Source: Arthrobacter sp. FW306-2-2C-D06B
GTDB taxonomy: Bacteria > Actinomycetota > Actinomycetes > Actinomycetales > Micrococcaceae
NCBI RefSeq assembly: GCF_021789175.1
Contig: NZ_CP084560.1
Span: 2,666,001-2,730,000, forward strand
Direction of reading: 5' to 3'
Length of the DNA stretch: 64,000 nt
Under the pieces are notes generated by a model that did not search any database, had not been told where the DNA came from, and saw only the letters and a program-made list of their open reading frames with translations. A program made the position numbers and the translations under genes. This document shows, one piece after another, positions 54,014 to 63,794 of this stretch (its first letter is position 1; each line of letters begins with the position of its first letter).

Positions 54014-55197
54014 TTAGCGCTCTCTTTCTCTGTTGGAGCCGGAGCCAGATCGGCGGTGTCGTACGGGACGCCGAGTGCGATGGCGAGACGGATGAACATG
54101 GCGTGGCTCCACAGCAGCGGACTTGCCGAGGAACCCCAGCGCTCGTTCCAAGGTTGAAGGTAATCGGGGTCAAGAAGGTGATGGTCGACCTGCTCGGGAA
54201 GCTCGTCGTTCGCGGCGGCGGTCGACGCGGCCCATTCCAAGAGCTCAAGGGCTCTGATCCTGTTTCCGGAAGCGGCATGGGCCAGGCCGAGGAAGCAACT
54301 AAGCAACGGCCATTGGCCACCGCCGTAGTAGGTGTCAGCAAGATACCGGTGAACTCCGTTGTCGACGGTGAGCTGCTCCTCGATGACCGCGATGGTCCCT
54401 GCGCTCAAGGGACTGTGCGGGGCCAGGAAGTCCATCGGGGCAATCAGCGAGACGAGACTAGCGTCTACCGTGTCTGTTCCCAGCCATTTCGTGAGATGGG
54501 CGTCGTGGACACCTTCGTCTTGGACTCGCCGGCGGATCTGGTGAGCGGTCGAGGCGGCCCGTTCTGAGAGTGACTCCTCGATCAACCCGGTTTGGGCGAT
54601 GCTCGACAACCCGGAGGCGATGCAACCCAAAGTGCTCACGTGCACGTGCTGGGCCGACTCTTCCCACCAGTCATAGCAGGGCCGTTGCCAGGAGACAGAA
54701 AGATAGTCGATGGTGAGGTCAATGGCATCAGTCCAGCGGTCGAGTGGCCGGTCATGGCGGGCGCTATGCTCAGCCAGGGCCCAAAGCCATGTGCCGTATC
54801 CGTCGAGCTGGAAATCCCACCAGTCATCGCTTCCTTCGGCCCCGTCGAGAGTGAAACGCGTGGGCAGCATTTGCTCGCTGGCCACCGGCCTGCCGGCCAG
54901 GCTTTCAGCCACGATACGGCGGATCCTTCCCGCACGGGAAGTCAAGGCATTCGAGCACCAGTCGAAGAATCGTTCGGCGGATTCGATGTGCCCAGCGGCG
55001 GACACGGCGTCAGCGATATATGAGCCGTCGCGGAACCAGCAGTACCCGGCGTAAGCGGAAAACGACGGGCTTGCCGGGTAGGCGCCCCCGGGGGTTTGCT
55101 GTTCCAGGATGAGGCGGATGCCGGCCTGGACTATCGAGCGAACCGCCGGATCTCCGCTGCGCATTACCGTTGAACCTTGCTTTGATTTGTCGATCAT
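54010..55197 (-). CDS. GH15-like (alpha/alpha)6-barrel glycosidase
   Basis: A 395-residue cytoplasmic protein with the GH15 elements GYCWFRDGSYIADAVSAAG, GYGTWLWALAEH, DWWEES (a likely catalytic Glu) and the C-terminal WNERWGSSASPLLWSHAMF. It is shorter than glucoamylases, which carry an extra N-terminal beta-domain. It probably trims an alpha-glucoside alongside the GH31 enzyme. Its stop overlaps the GH31 start (ATGA). A large stem-loop sits between this gene and the upstream binding-protein gene. Confidence 0.83.
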   Translation of the reverse strand: MIDKSKQGSTVMRSGDPAVRSIVQAGIRLILEQQTPGGAYPASPSFSAYAGYCWFRDGSYIADAVSAAGHIESAERFFDWCSNALTSRAGRIRRIVAESLAGRPVASEQMLPTRFTLDGAEGSDDWWDFQLDGYGTWLWALAEHSARHDRPLDRWTDAIDLTIDYLSVSWQRPCYDWWEESAQHVHVSTLGCIASGLSSIAQTGLIEESLSERAASTAHQIRRRVQDEGVHDAHLTKWLGTDTVDASLVSLIAPMDFLAPHSPLSAGTIAVIEEQLTVDNGVHRYLADTYYGGGQWPLLSCFLGLAHAASGNRIRALELLEWAASTAAANDELPEQVDHHLLDPDYLQPWNERWGSSASPLLWSHAMFIRLAIALGVPYDTADLAPAPTEKESAK

Positions 55198-55214
55198 TGG
55201 CTTCTCTTTCAGAT

Positions 55215-55270
55215 GGTGAGCGGGTCGCCGTGCCGCCAGCAGCTCACGGTGTTACCGCGGCCCGCTCACC
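55215..55270 (-). promoter_or_regulatory. stem-loop between the binding-protein gene and the glycosidase genes
   Basis: GGTGAGCGGG (55215-55224) pairs perfectly with CCCGCTCACC (55261-55270). A nested CCGTG/CACGG lies inside the 36-nt loop. It is 24 bp after the binding-protein stop. Such intra-operon structures can protect upstream mRNA, giving excess binding protein. Confidence 0.6.
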
Positions 55271-55293
55271 GGCCTTCTTCGGGCTATGCCCGG

Positions 55294-56544
55294 CTATTTC
55301 AGCAGAGCGTTGATTTGGTCCGCGGCGCCCTTCAGGGCATCGGCCGCGCTGGAGCGCTTCGCTTCGACTTCGCCAAGAGCATTGGTGATGATGTCGACCA
55401 TCTTTTGCTGGTTGTCGCCGATGACCGGCGGGAGGGCGACGTTGTCAAGGGCATCGAAGATGGCCTTGCGGTTTGCCGGCTTGTCCTTTGCGAGATAGGG
55501 CTTCAGGACTGAGTCATCGGAGGTGGCGGGGAGTTCCCATGCTGCGCTGATGCGGGTCTGTGCCATGACGTCTGAGCTGGTCATGTATTCGGCCCATTTC
55601 TGGGCTGCGGCCTTGTTCTTGGAGTTGGCGGATACCCCAATGGCGTTGGAGAACTCCGCGCTTGCCTTCTGCGTGTCTCCGGGTTCGACGGCGATGTCCC
55701 AGCTCTTGGGTGAATCGGCGAAACTGCTGGCCACCCAGATGCCGCTGTGGAGCATGCCAAGTTTGCCGTCTTTGAACAGTTTCGTGTCGAAGTCCGGGGT
55801 TCCGGCGCCTTGCGCGGGTGTAGGCATGGTGGTTCCGCTCTTACCTGCCAGCCATTCGGCAGCTTTAATGCCCTGGGGCGAGTTGAAGGCGACCGATTTG
55901 CCGTCGTCGTTGAGGAATTTGCCGCCGGTTTGGGCCAGTGCTTTGTAGAACTCGTAGAAGCTCACGCTCTGGTAGTCCCCGTAGACACCCGTGGCGCTGT
56001 CCGTGATTTTCTTTGCTGCGGCCGTTTCATCAGCCCATGTCCAGCTGGACGTGGGGTAGGCGACCTTGGCAGCGTCGAAGAGTGCTTTGTTGTAGTAGAG
56101 GACGACGTCGGAGAAGGAACTGGGCAGCGCGTACTGCTTGCCGTCTGACTGGTAGGACTGCAGGAGGGACTGCTTGTACTTGGAACCGTCGACTCCGTCG
56201 AGGGGAGCGACAGCCCCACTGGCCACGTAGGAGCGCAGGTTCGCGTATTCGATATCGAAAGTATCGGCTTGGGTCCCGGCGGCCAGGTCTGTCTGGAGCG
56301 CCGTGGCGTAGTCCTTGTAGGGCAAGGTAGTGACTTGGACTGTGATGTTCGGGTTGGCCTTTTCGAAGGCCTGAACGATGGTGTCCAGGTTCTTTTCGTT
56401 GCCTCCGTTCGAGATGAAGTTTGAGTATTTGATGGTTACTTTTTCGGTGCTTGAAACATTTGAGCTTGCCGCCGTTCCACAGCCGGACATGGCCAGGATT
56501 GCGGTGAGTGCTAGACCCAGCGATGCCAGGGGCTTCTTGTTCAT
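55294..56544 (-). CDS. sugar ABC transporter solute-binding lipoprotein
   Basis: A 416-residue extracellular lipoprotein of the MalE/UgpB type (family 1 binding protein). The lipobox is AMSGC at about residue 22. Family motifs include VTIKYSNFISNGGNEKNLDTI, YKDYATALQTDLAAGTQADTF, ALPSSFSDVVLYYNKALFD and GMLHSGIWVASSF. GGAG lies 6 bp before the ATG at 56544; the longer frame is not a signal peptide. It serves the two permeases encoded upstream. No ATPase is encoded in the cluster, so a shared MsiK-type ATPase elsewhere is likely. Confidence 0.9.
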   Translation of the reverse strand: MNKKPLASLGLALTAILAMSGCGTAASSNVSSTEKVTIKYSNFISNGGNEKNLDTIVQAFEKANPNITVQVTTLPYKDYATALQTDLAAGTQADTFDIEYANLRSYVASGAVAPLDGVDGSKYKQSLLQSYQSDGKQYALPSSFSDVVLYYNKALFDAAKVAYPTSSWTWADETAAAKKITDSATGVYGDYQSVSFYEFYKALAQTGGKFLNDDGKSVAFNSPQGIKAAEWLAGKSGTTMPTPAQGAGTPDFDTKLFKDGKLGMLHSGIWVASSFADSPKSWDIAVEPGDTQKASAEFSNAIGVSANSKNKAAAQKWAEYMTSSDVMAQTRISAAWELPATSDDSVLKPYLAKDKPANRKAIFDALDNVALPPVIGDNQQKMVDIITNALGEVEAKRSSAADALKGAADQINALLK

Positions 56545-56585
56545 GTGTATCTCCATTGATAGGTGAGGAAACTGGCCGATCCGGT

Positions 56586-57401
56586 CTATTTGAGTCCGGT
56601 GCCCGCAACCCCTTGGATGATGTACTTCTGGGTGAAGATATAGAGGGCGAGCATTGGCAGGACGCTGACCACTGATCCGGCCATCACGATGTCCCACTGG
56701 GTGGTGTACTGGCCTTGCAGTCCTGCCAACGCCACGGGAAGGGTTTTCATTGCGGGAGTGCGCAGGATAATCAGCGGCCAAAGGAAGCTGTTCCAGCTGT
56801 TGAGGAAAGCGAACACCGTCAGAGTCGCCAGCGCCGGACGGACCAAGGGAAGCACAATGAGACCGAAGATCCGGAAGTGGCCGGCACCATCCAATGTCGC
56901 GGCCTGATCCAGGTCCTGCGGCACAGAATTCATTGCCTGCCGCAGGAGGAACACCCCGAAGGCGCTGGCGATCCCCGGCATCAATACGCCGAGATAGGTA
57001 TCGATAAGGCCCAGGCTTTTCATCTCCACAAACAACGGGACGACCAGCACCTGCATCGGGATCATCATGGTGGCCAGATACACGGCGAACACTGCATTTC
57101 GCCCCTTGAACGGCATCCTTGAAAAGACATAGGCGGCCAGTGAGCTGGTGACAAGCTGGAACACCGTGGTGAGGATGGCGAGGATCAGGCTGTTGAGCAC
57201 GATCTGGGCGAACGGGAGCCGTTGGAGCAACTCAGCGTAAGCGGACAGGGAAGGGTTCTCCGGGATAAGTTGCGGCGTCGCGGAGAGGCCTGCGCCGGGG
57301 CTGATGGACGTTACGAACGCCCAAAGAAATGGGAAGACCATCATGAGGGCGCCAACGAGGACGAGGATGTTCAGGGTGATCGAGGGACGCTGCTTACGCA
57401 T
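56586..57401 (-). CDS. carbohydrate ABC permease, MalG-type
   Basis: A 271-residue, six-segment permease. The ATPase-contacting EAA loop reads AATLDGAGHFRIFGLIVLPL, preceded by GVFLLRQAMNSVPQDLDQA. It has the C-terminal motif YIIQGVAGTGLK of MalG-like proteins. It overlaps the MalF-type gene by 8 bp. Confidence 0.92.
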   Translation of the reverse strand: MRKQRPSITLNILVLVGALMMVFPFLWAFVTSISPGAGLSATPQLIPENPSLSAYAELLQRLPFAQIVLNSLILAILTTVFQLVTSSLAAYVFSRMPFKGRNAVFAVYLATMMIPMQVLVVPLFVEMKSLGLIDTYLGVLMPGIASAFGVFLLRQAMNSVPQDLDQAATLDGAGHFRIFGLIVLPLVRPALATLTVFAFLNSWNSFLWPLIILRTPAMKTLPVALAGLQGQYTTQWDIVMAGSVVSVLPMLALYIFTQKYIIQGVAGTGLK

Positions 57402-58359
57402 AGTGCACCCATTTCTTTTGACCGCGCACCTGAATCAGAGTGATGACCAGGATGAAAAGGAACAGCAGCCATGACAGAGCCGATGCTTCACCGGCCCGGC
57501 CGTAGCGGAACGTGAGGTCGTAAATCTGCTCGACCACCACCTGGGAAGAGTTGTTGGGGCCGCCTCCGGTCATGGCATAGACCTGGTCAAAGACCTGGAA
57601 TCCGTTGATCAGCGACAACACGATGACAAAGAAGGTCGAGGGGGAAAGCATGGGAAGCGTAATGCTGAACAGCCGCCTCCACCGGCCAGCGCCGTCGACG
57701 GTCGCGGCCTCATACAAGTCCTCCGGAATGGCCTGGAGGCCGGCGAGCAGAATCACCATGACAAAGCCGAGGTCCTTCCACGCAGAAGCCACGATGATCG
57801 AAGGCATGGACCATGCCGGATCTGTCCACCACCCCGGCCCTGTCACGCCGATGAGTCCAAGCAGCCAGTTGACGATTCCCGTGCTGGGATTCAGTAGCCA
57901 GCGCCAGACCAGGGCAACGACGATCCAGCTCGTCACCACTGGGAGGAAGTAGAGTCCGCGCATCATGCTTCGTCCCCGTATTCGGGAATTGAGGGCTAGC
58001 GCTATTGCCAGCCCGCCGATGTACACAAGCGGCAGGTATCCGACGATGTAGTAGACAGTGTGCAGGAAGGCTCCCTGCGTGCTCGGGTCGCCGATGAGCT
58101 TGCCGTAGTTCCCGAGGCCCACCCATTTCATCGGACCGACTAGATTCCATTGGTTCAGGCTGATCCAAAACGCGGAAAACATGGGAATGATGGTGAAGAA
58201 CAAGAGTGGCAACGCGCTCGGGATGAGGAACGCTGCGACAGTCAGCCCGTATTTGAGACGCGGGCCTGTGGCTTTGCGCCGAATCCCTGGTCCCCGGAAG
58301 CGCTTCGTAGTTGCCGTGGGTCCGGGATTGCCGGACCTCGAGTCTTGTAGAGCGGTCAC
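57394..58359 (-). CDS. carbohydrate ABC permease, MalF-type
   Basis: A 321-residue, six-segment permease. The basic N-terminus is followed by a hydrophobic start LIPSALPLLFFTIIPM. The EAA motif region is LQAIPEDLYEAATVDGAGRWRRLFSITLPML. It overlaps the ROK regulator gene by 4 bp and the MalG-type gene by 8 bp, so the regulator, both permeases and the lipoprotein form one tight unit. Confidence 0.92.
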   Translation of the reverse strand: MTALQDSRSGNPGPTATTKRFRGPGIRRKATGPRLKYGLTVAAFLIPSALPLLFFTIIPMFSAFWISLNQWNLVGPMKWVGLGNYGKLIGDPSTQGAFLHTVYYIVGYLPLVYIGGLAIALALNSRIRGRSMMRGLYFLPVVTSWIVVALVWRWLLNPSTGIVNWLLGLIGVTGPGWWTDPAWSMPSIIVASAWKDLGFVMVILLAGLQAIPEDLYEAATVDGAGRWRRLFSITLPMLSPSTFFVIVLSLINGFQVFDQVYAMTGGGPNNSSQVVVEQIYDLTFRYGRAGEASALSWLLFLFILVITLIQVRGQKKWVHYA

Positions 58360-59570
58360 AATCCTCCGACCTCCGCCGGTACGTGGGTGAGCCGGGCACG
58401 AACCCGTCTCCCCTGCTCACCTGAGCTTTCTTCGCTGTAGAAGGGTGCAGACGCGACGAGCGCGGCTGCTCCGCGCGCCCAGGCCTCGTCGTCCCAGGAC
58501 TCGACGATCACGGGAATGCTCCGGCGATCTGCCGTCAGGGCACCCCGGAAAGATCGCTCGAATTCTGCTGCCCAGTGGCGCCATGCGCGGGTTCCTTCCC
58601 CGCTGACAATGACAATTTCCGGATCGAGGATCTGCACGAGACCAGCGACGATTCGACCCAGCGGCTGACCGGCTTCCCGGAAAATATCTTGCGCGAGGGG
58701 GTCGCCGTCGTTTGCGCGCTCTTGCAGGTCTGCCATGGTGGCAGACGACGAAATGATTCCGGATTGCCGCGCCTGCGTGACGAGTGTCTTTTCCCCGATC
58801 AGGGCTTCAATGCATCCGTGGTTGCCGCAGGTGCAAAGAGGGCCATCCGCAACTGCTGGTATGTGACCAATTTCGCCGGCACCGCCCCTGCTGCCGCGCA
58901 CCACGGCGCCGCCGGTAACGAATCCAGCACCGACGCCTTCGCCGATCGTCACAACCAGAAACTCGGCATGATCGCGGCCCGATCCATAGAGCCGTTCGGC
59001 TACAGCGAGGGCGTTGACATTGTTTTCCACTAGGACCGGAACATGCAGTTCCCGGCTCAGAACGGCTCCAAGCGGTACCTGCCGCCACCCGAGGAGGCTT
59101 GAATCAACAACACCACTACCTTGCGCGTCCACCGATCCGGGAACACCTACACCTATTCCCAGGAGGGGGGTGACACGGTCTTCGCCAACGAATGAATGGA
59201 CGAGTGAGACGACGTCCGAAAGCGAAGTCATCGAGGAAGCGTCGTATGCCCTATTGTCTGACCGGACTACATGCCCGCTAAGTTCCGTTTCAACGAAAGC
59301 GACATGGTCTTTCGAGATCTTCATCCCCACCACGCGCCCGGCGGCGGTGGCCAGGCCCAGCATCCGGGCAGGACGACCCCCGTTGGAGGGAGACATTGAC
59401 AGCTCCCTCACGAGGCCATCCGCGATGAGCTCTTTGATGAGCTGGGTCATGAGAGCCGGGGAGACGCCGAGCGCCCTTGCCAGGTCAGCCCGGGAAGCGC
59501 CTCCGGATGTACCAAGAAATGCCAGGATCGCAGACCGCGTAACGTCAGCGTTGCCGCTCGGCCGAACCAT
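58356..59570 (-). CDS. ROK-family transcriptional repressor
   Basis: A 404-residue regulator. The winged-helix N-terminus has ASRADLARALGVSPALMTQLIKELIADGLV. The ROK kinase-like domain follows with GVGVPGSVDAQGSG, EGVGAGFVTGGAVVRGSRGGAGEIGHI and the zinc motif CTCGNHGCIEA. AAGGAG lies 7 bp before the ATG. It is the first gene of the operon and very likely binds the inverted repeat at 59584-59597, with a sugar as effector. Confidence 0.92.
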   Translation of the reverse strand: MVRPSGNADVTRSAILAFLGTSGGASRADLARALGVSPALMTQLIKELIADGLVRELSMSPSNGGRPARMLGLATAAGRVVGMKISKDHVAFVETELSGHVVRSDNRAYDASSMTSLSDVVSLVHSFVGEDRVTPLLGIGVGVPGSVDAQGSGVVDSSLLGWRQVPLGAVLSRELHVPVLVENNVNALAVAERLYGSGRDHAEFLVVTIGEGVGAGFVTGGAVVRGSRGGAGEIGHIPAVADGPLCTCGNHGCIEALIGEKTLVTQARQSGIISSSATMADLQERANDGDPLAQDIFREAGQPLGRIVAGLVQILDPEIVIVSGEGTRAWRHWAAEFERSFRGALTADRRSIPVIVESWDDEAWARGAAALVASAPFYSEESSGEQGRRVRARLTHVPAEVGGL

Positions 59571-59583
59571 TGTATTCTCCTTT

Positions 59584-59597
59584 ATTTACGACTAAAT
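59584..59597. promoter_or_regulatory. ATTTA-CGAC-TAAAT inverted repeat; likely ROK operator
   Basis: The 14-bp repeat lies 14 bp before the start of the ROK gene. NagC/XylR-type ROK repressors bind TTTA/TAAA-like half-sites, and such AT-rich sequence is rare in this region. Confidence 0.55.
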
Positions 59598-59663
59598 GAA
59601 GATTAGAACTATGATGCAGCTCACGTCAAGTGTGAGCGGTTCTGGCCATCCGGCGGAATGGAG

Positions 59664-59844
59664 CCGGGAGGGCGCCCCGGCCACCGCGTGGTACGTCCCT
59701 ACCGAAATTCTGGGACGTATGGGGGTCCGGGTTTACGACGGGTCCTGGGCCGAATGGGGTCTTATCCGCGACACCCCGGTCGAGACCCAACCCGCTTCAG
59801 CACTCCAGGGAAAGCATGTCGTGAACTCCCCCAGGACGGCCTGA
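59664..59844 (+). pseudogene. remnant of a rhodanese-type sulfurtransferase, C-terminal part
   Basis: The frame gives EGAPATAWYVPTEILG, then VRVYDGSWAEWG and DTPVET, which is the end of a two-domain rhodanese (thiosulfate/3-mercaptopyruvate sulfurtransferase). Only ~60 residues are present; the catalytic Cys loop and the N-terminal domain are missing. It follows the ROK promoter region and ends with an unrelated-looking tail. It is a decayed fragment, not an intact gene. Confidence 0.7.
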
Positions 59845-59906
59845 ACAGCAGGACAACCCTCGGGTCTTCCAGTGACTAGCTTCCGGTCTCAACCACAACA
59901 ACGCAC

Positions 59907-59944
59907 AAAGCGGCCCTGCACGATGTGCCGTGCAGGGCCGCTTT
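59907..59944 (-). terminator. intrinsic terminator downstream of nrdF
   Basis: AAAGCGGCCCTGCAC pairs perfectly with GTGCAGGGCCGCTTT over an 8-nt loop, a 15-bp stem. It lies 72 bp past the nrdF stop at 60016, on the minus-strand transcript. Confidence 0.85.
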
Positions 59945-60015
59945 GTCGCAGCTACTTGGAAGACTTCCAACTAGACGATGCGTTTCTTCCAATGGAAGTG
60001 ACTTCTCACAAAAAG

Positions 60016-60999
<984 letters not shown>

Positions 61000-61026
61000 T
61001 TAACGTATGTGTTCTTTAAGGTAAGC

Positions 61027-61058
61027 GTACGACGCCGGGCGCTCACCCGGCGTCGTAC
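61027..61058 (-). promoter_or_regulatory. 13-bp perfect stem-loop between nrdE and nrdF
   Basis: GTACGACGCCGGG (61027-61039) pairs with CCCGGCGTCGTAC (61046-61058) over a 6-nt loop. No long T-run follows on the minus strand, so it may limit read-through or protect mRNA rather than stop transcription fully. Confidence 0.65.
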
Positions 61059-61108
61059 TCTTCAGTTTTGAGGCGCGGCGGCTGCCGCAAATAAACAACC
61101 GTTATCGG

Positions 61109-63298
61109 TTACAGCATGCAGGAAACGCAACCCTCAACTTCGGTCCCTTCCAGCGCGAGCTGGCGGAGGCGGATGTAGTAGAGGGTCTTGATGCCCTTGC
61201 GCCATGCGTAGATCTGCGCCTTGTTGATGTCACGCGTCGTGGCGGTGTCCTTGAAGAACAGCGTCAGGGACAGGCCCTGGTCCACGTGCTGCGTGGCGGC
61301 GGCGTAGGTGTCGATGATCTTCTCGTAGCCGATCTCGTACGCGTCCTGGTAGTACTCCAGGTTGTCGTTGTCGAGGTACGGAGCCGGGTAGTAGACGCGG
61401 CCGATCTTGCCTTCCTTGCGGATTTCGATCTTGGCGGCCACCGGGTGGATCGACGACGTCGAGTTGTTGATGTAGCTGATGGAACCCGTGGGCGGCACGG
61501 CCTGCAGGTTCTGGTTGTAGATGCCGTGCTCCATGACGGAAGCCTTCAGCTCGCGCCAGTCGTCCTGCGTCGGAATGTGGATGCCGGCGAAGAGCTCGCT
61601 AACGCGCTCGGTCTCCGGGGTCCATTCCTGCTCGGTGTACTTATTGAAGAACTCGCCGCTTGCGTACGTGGAGTTCTCGAAGCCGGCGAAAGGCTGACCG
61701 GTCTCGATGGCAAGCTTGTTCGAGGCCCGGAGAGCGTGGAACAGCACCGTGTAGAAGTAGATGTTGGTGAAGTCCAGGCCCTCTTCGGAGCCGTAGTGGA
61801 CGTGCTCACGGGCAAGGTAGCCGTGCAGGTTCATCTGGCCAAGGCCGATGGCGTGGCTCTGGGCGTTGCCCTGCGCGATGGACGGCACCGAGTTGATGTA
61901 GGACATGTCCGACACCGCGCTGAGGGCACGGATGGACGTCTCGATCGACAGGCCGAAGTCCGGGGAATCCATGGTCTTGGCGATGTTCATCGAACCAAGG
62001 TTGCAGGAGATGTCCTTGCCGACCGTCTCGTAGGTCAAGTCCTCGTTGTAGATGGAGGGCGTGGAAACCTGCAGGATCTCCGAGCACAGGTTGCTCATAG
62101 TGATCTTGCCGGCGATCGGGTTGGCCCGGTTCACGGTGTCCTCGAACATGATGTACGGGTAGCCGGACTCGAACTGGATCTCCGCGAGGGTCTGGAAGAA
62201 TTCGCGGGCGCTGATCTTGGTCTTCTTGATCCGGGAGTCGTCCACCATCTCGTAGTACTTCTCGGTGACCGAGATGTCGGAGAACGGCACGCCGTAGACG
62301 CGTTCGACGTCGTACGGGGAGAAGAGGTACATGTCCTCGTTCTTCTTGGCCAGCTCGAACGTGATGTCCGGAACCACGACGCCGAGGGACAGCGTCTTGA
62401 TGCGGATCTTCTCGTCGGCGTTTTCGCGCTTGGTGTCCAGGAAGCGGTAGATGTCCGGGTGGTGGGCGTGCAGGTACACGGCCCCCGCACCCTGGCGGGC
62501 ACCGAGCTGGTTGGCGTAGGAGAAGCTGTCTTCGAGGAGCTTCATGACCGGAATGACGCCGGAGGACTGGTTCTCGATCTGCTTGATCGGGGCGCCGTGC
62601 TCGCGGATGTTGGTCAGCGAGAGGGCCACGCCGCCGCCGCGCTTGGACAGCTGCAGCGCCGAGTTGATGCCGCGGGCGATCGATTCCATGTTGTCTTCGA
62701 TGCGCAACAGGAAGCAGGAGACCAGCTCGCCTCGCTGGGCCTTGCCGGCGTTGAGGAACGTGGGCGTGGCGGGCTGGAAGCGGCCGTCGATGATTTCGTC
62801 GACGAGGCGGCTGGCCAGTTCTTCGTTGCCGCGGGCAAGGTGCAGGGCAACCATGCAGACACGGTCTTCGTAGCGCTCCAGGAAGCGCTTGCCGTCGAAC
62901 GTCTTGAGCGTGTACGAGGTGTAGAACTTGAAGGCGCCGAGGAAGGTCTCGAAGCGGAACTTCTTCTTGTAAGCGCGGTTGAAGAGCTCACGGATGAAGT
63001 TCATCGTGTACTGATCGAGGGTTTCGCGCTCGTAGTACTGGTTCTTGACCAGGTAGTCCAGTTTCTCTTCCAAGTCGTGGAAGAAAACGGTGTTGTTGTT
63101 CACGTGCTGCAGGAAGTACTGGTGCGCGGCCTCGCGGTCGGCTTCGAACTGGATCTCCCCGTTCGGACCATAGAGGTTCAACATGGCGTTGAGCTCATGA
63201 TAGCCAAGGCCCTTATAGGCCTCCGGCAATGGCTTCTTGACCTTGGCGGTGTCCAAAGCGCCCTTGGTTACTTCTGTATCTGCGACAGTCGTGTCCAA
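61109..63298 (-). CDS. nrdE: class Ib ribonucleotide reductase alpha subunit
   Basis: A 729-residue NrdE. Active-site and radical residues are in [17 protein letters not shown] (Cys), [12 protein letters not shown] (Cys region) and [15 protein letters not shown]. The C-terminal redox pair is EGCVSCML. The only usable start is a TTG at 63298, overlapping nrdI by 31 bp, with GGAAAAG just upstream. It reduces ribonucleoside diphosphates, with electrons from NrdH. Confidence 0.95.
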   Translation of the reverse strand: MDTTVADTEVTKGALDTAKVKKPLPEAYKGLGYHELNAMLNLYGPNGEIQFEADREAAHQYFLQHVNNNTVFFHDLEEKLDYLVKNQYYERETLDQYTMNFIRELFNRAYKKKFRFETFLGAFKFYTSYTLKTFDGKRFLERYEDRVCMVALHLARGNEELASRLVDEIIDGRFQPATPTFLNAGKAQRGELVSCFLLRIEDNMESIARGINSALQLSKRGGGVALSLTNIREHGAPIKQIENQSSGVIPVMKLLEDSFSYANQLGARQGAGAVYLHAHHPDIYRFLDTKRENADEKIRIKTLSLGVVVPDITFELAKKNEDMYLFSPYDVERVYGVPFSDISVTEKYYEMVDDSRIKKTKISAREFFQTLAEIQFESGYPYIMFEDTVNRANPIAGKITMSNLCSEILQVSTPSIYNEDLTYETVGKDISCNLGSMNIAKTMDSPDFGLSIETSIRALSAVSDMSYINSVPSIAQGNAQSHAIGLGQMNLHGYLAREHVHYGSEEGLDFTNIYFYTVLFHALRASNKLAIETGQPFAGFENSTYASGEFFNKYTEQEWTPETERVSELFAGIHIPTQDDWRELKASVMEHGIYNQNLQAVPPTGSISYINNSTSSIHPVAAKIEIRKEGKIGRVYYPAPYLDNDNLEYYQDAYEIGYEKIIDTYAAATQHVDQGLSLTLFFKDTATTRDINKAQIYAWRKGIKTLYYIRLRQLALEGTEVEGCVSCML

Positions 63299-63738
63299 AA
63301 CTTTTCCAATCCTTGATTGACCCGGTCAACATCTTCCGGAGTCCCCATGAGTTCGAATCGATAAAGAAGCGGAACCCGGCATTTGGTGGCGATGATGTCT
63401 CCCGCCATGCAGTAGTTTTCCGCGAAGTTGGTGTTTCCTGCTCCGATGACGCCGCGGATCAGTTCCCTGTTCTGCGGGTTGTTCAGAAACCTGATGACTT
63501 GCTTGGGCACCGATCCTTCGCCATTCGTGCCGCCATACGTGGGCAGCACGAGGACAAAGGGTTCCAGTGCGAGCAGCGGCGCGTCCTTGGCATGGAGCGG
63601 AATGCGTGCCGCGTCGACGCCGAGCTTCTGGACGAAGCGCTTGGTGTTCTCAGATGTGGAGGAAAAGTAGATGAGGTGACTCCGCGTGCTGACAGCTTCA
63701 GTCATTGCTTGAGCAGGTGCTGTTGCCAGCGCTGCCAT
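63268..63738 (-). CDS. nrdI: class Ib ribonucleotide reductase flavodoxin NrdI
   Basis: A 156-residue flavodoxin-like protein. FMN loops are seen in [34 protein letters not shown] and [26 protein letters not shown] lies 6 bp before the chosen ATG at 63738; an ATG at 63705 is an alternative. NrdI supplies the oxidant that assembles the Mn-tyrosyl radical of NrdF, which fits the Nramp importer in this window. Confidence 0.93.
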   Translation of the reverse strand: MAALATAPAQAMTEAVSTRSHLIYFSSTSENTKRFVQKLGVDAARIPLHAKDAPLLALEPFVLVLPTYGGTNGEGSVPKQVIRFLNNPQNRELIRGVIGAGNTNFAENYCMAGDIIATKCRVPLLYRFELMGTPEDVDRVNQGLEKFWTRLSQIQK

Positions 63739-63794
63739 GGGAGTCACCTCGACTACATTGGAATACTTTGTTGTTGTGGCGGAGTCACGGAAGA

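Noticed and set aside
61286..63316. 676-aa plus-strand open frame
   Set aside because: It is the mirror of nrdE, full of Val/Leu/Gly/Asp runs typical of antisense frames.
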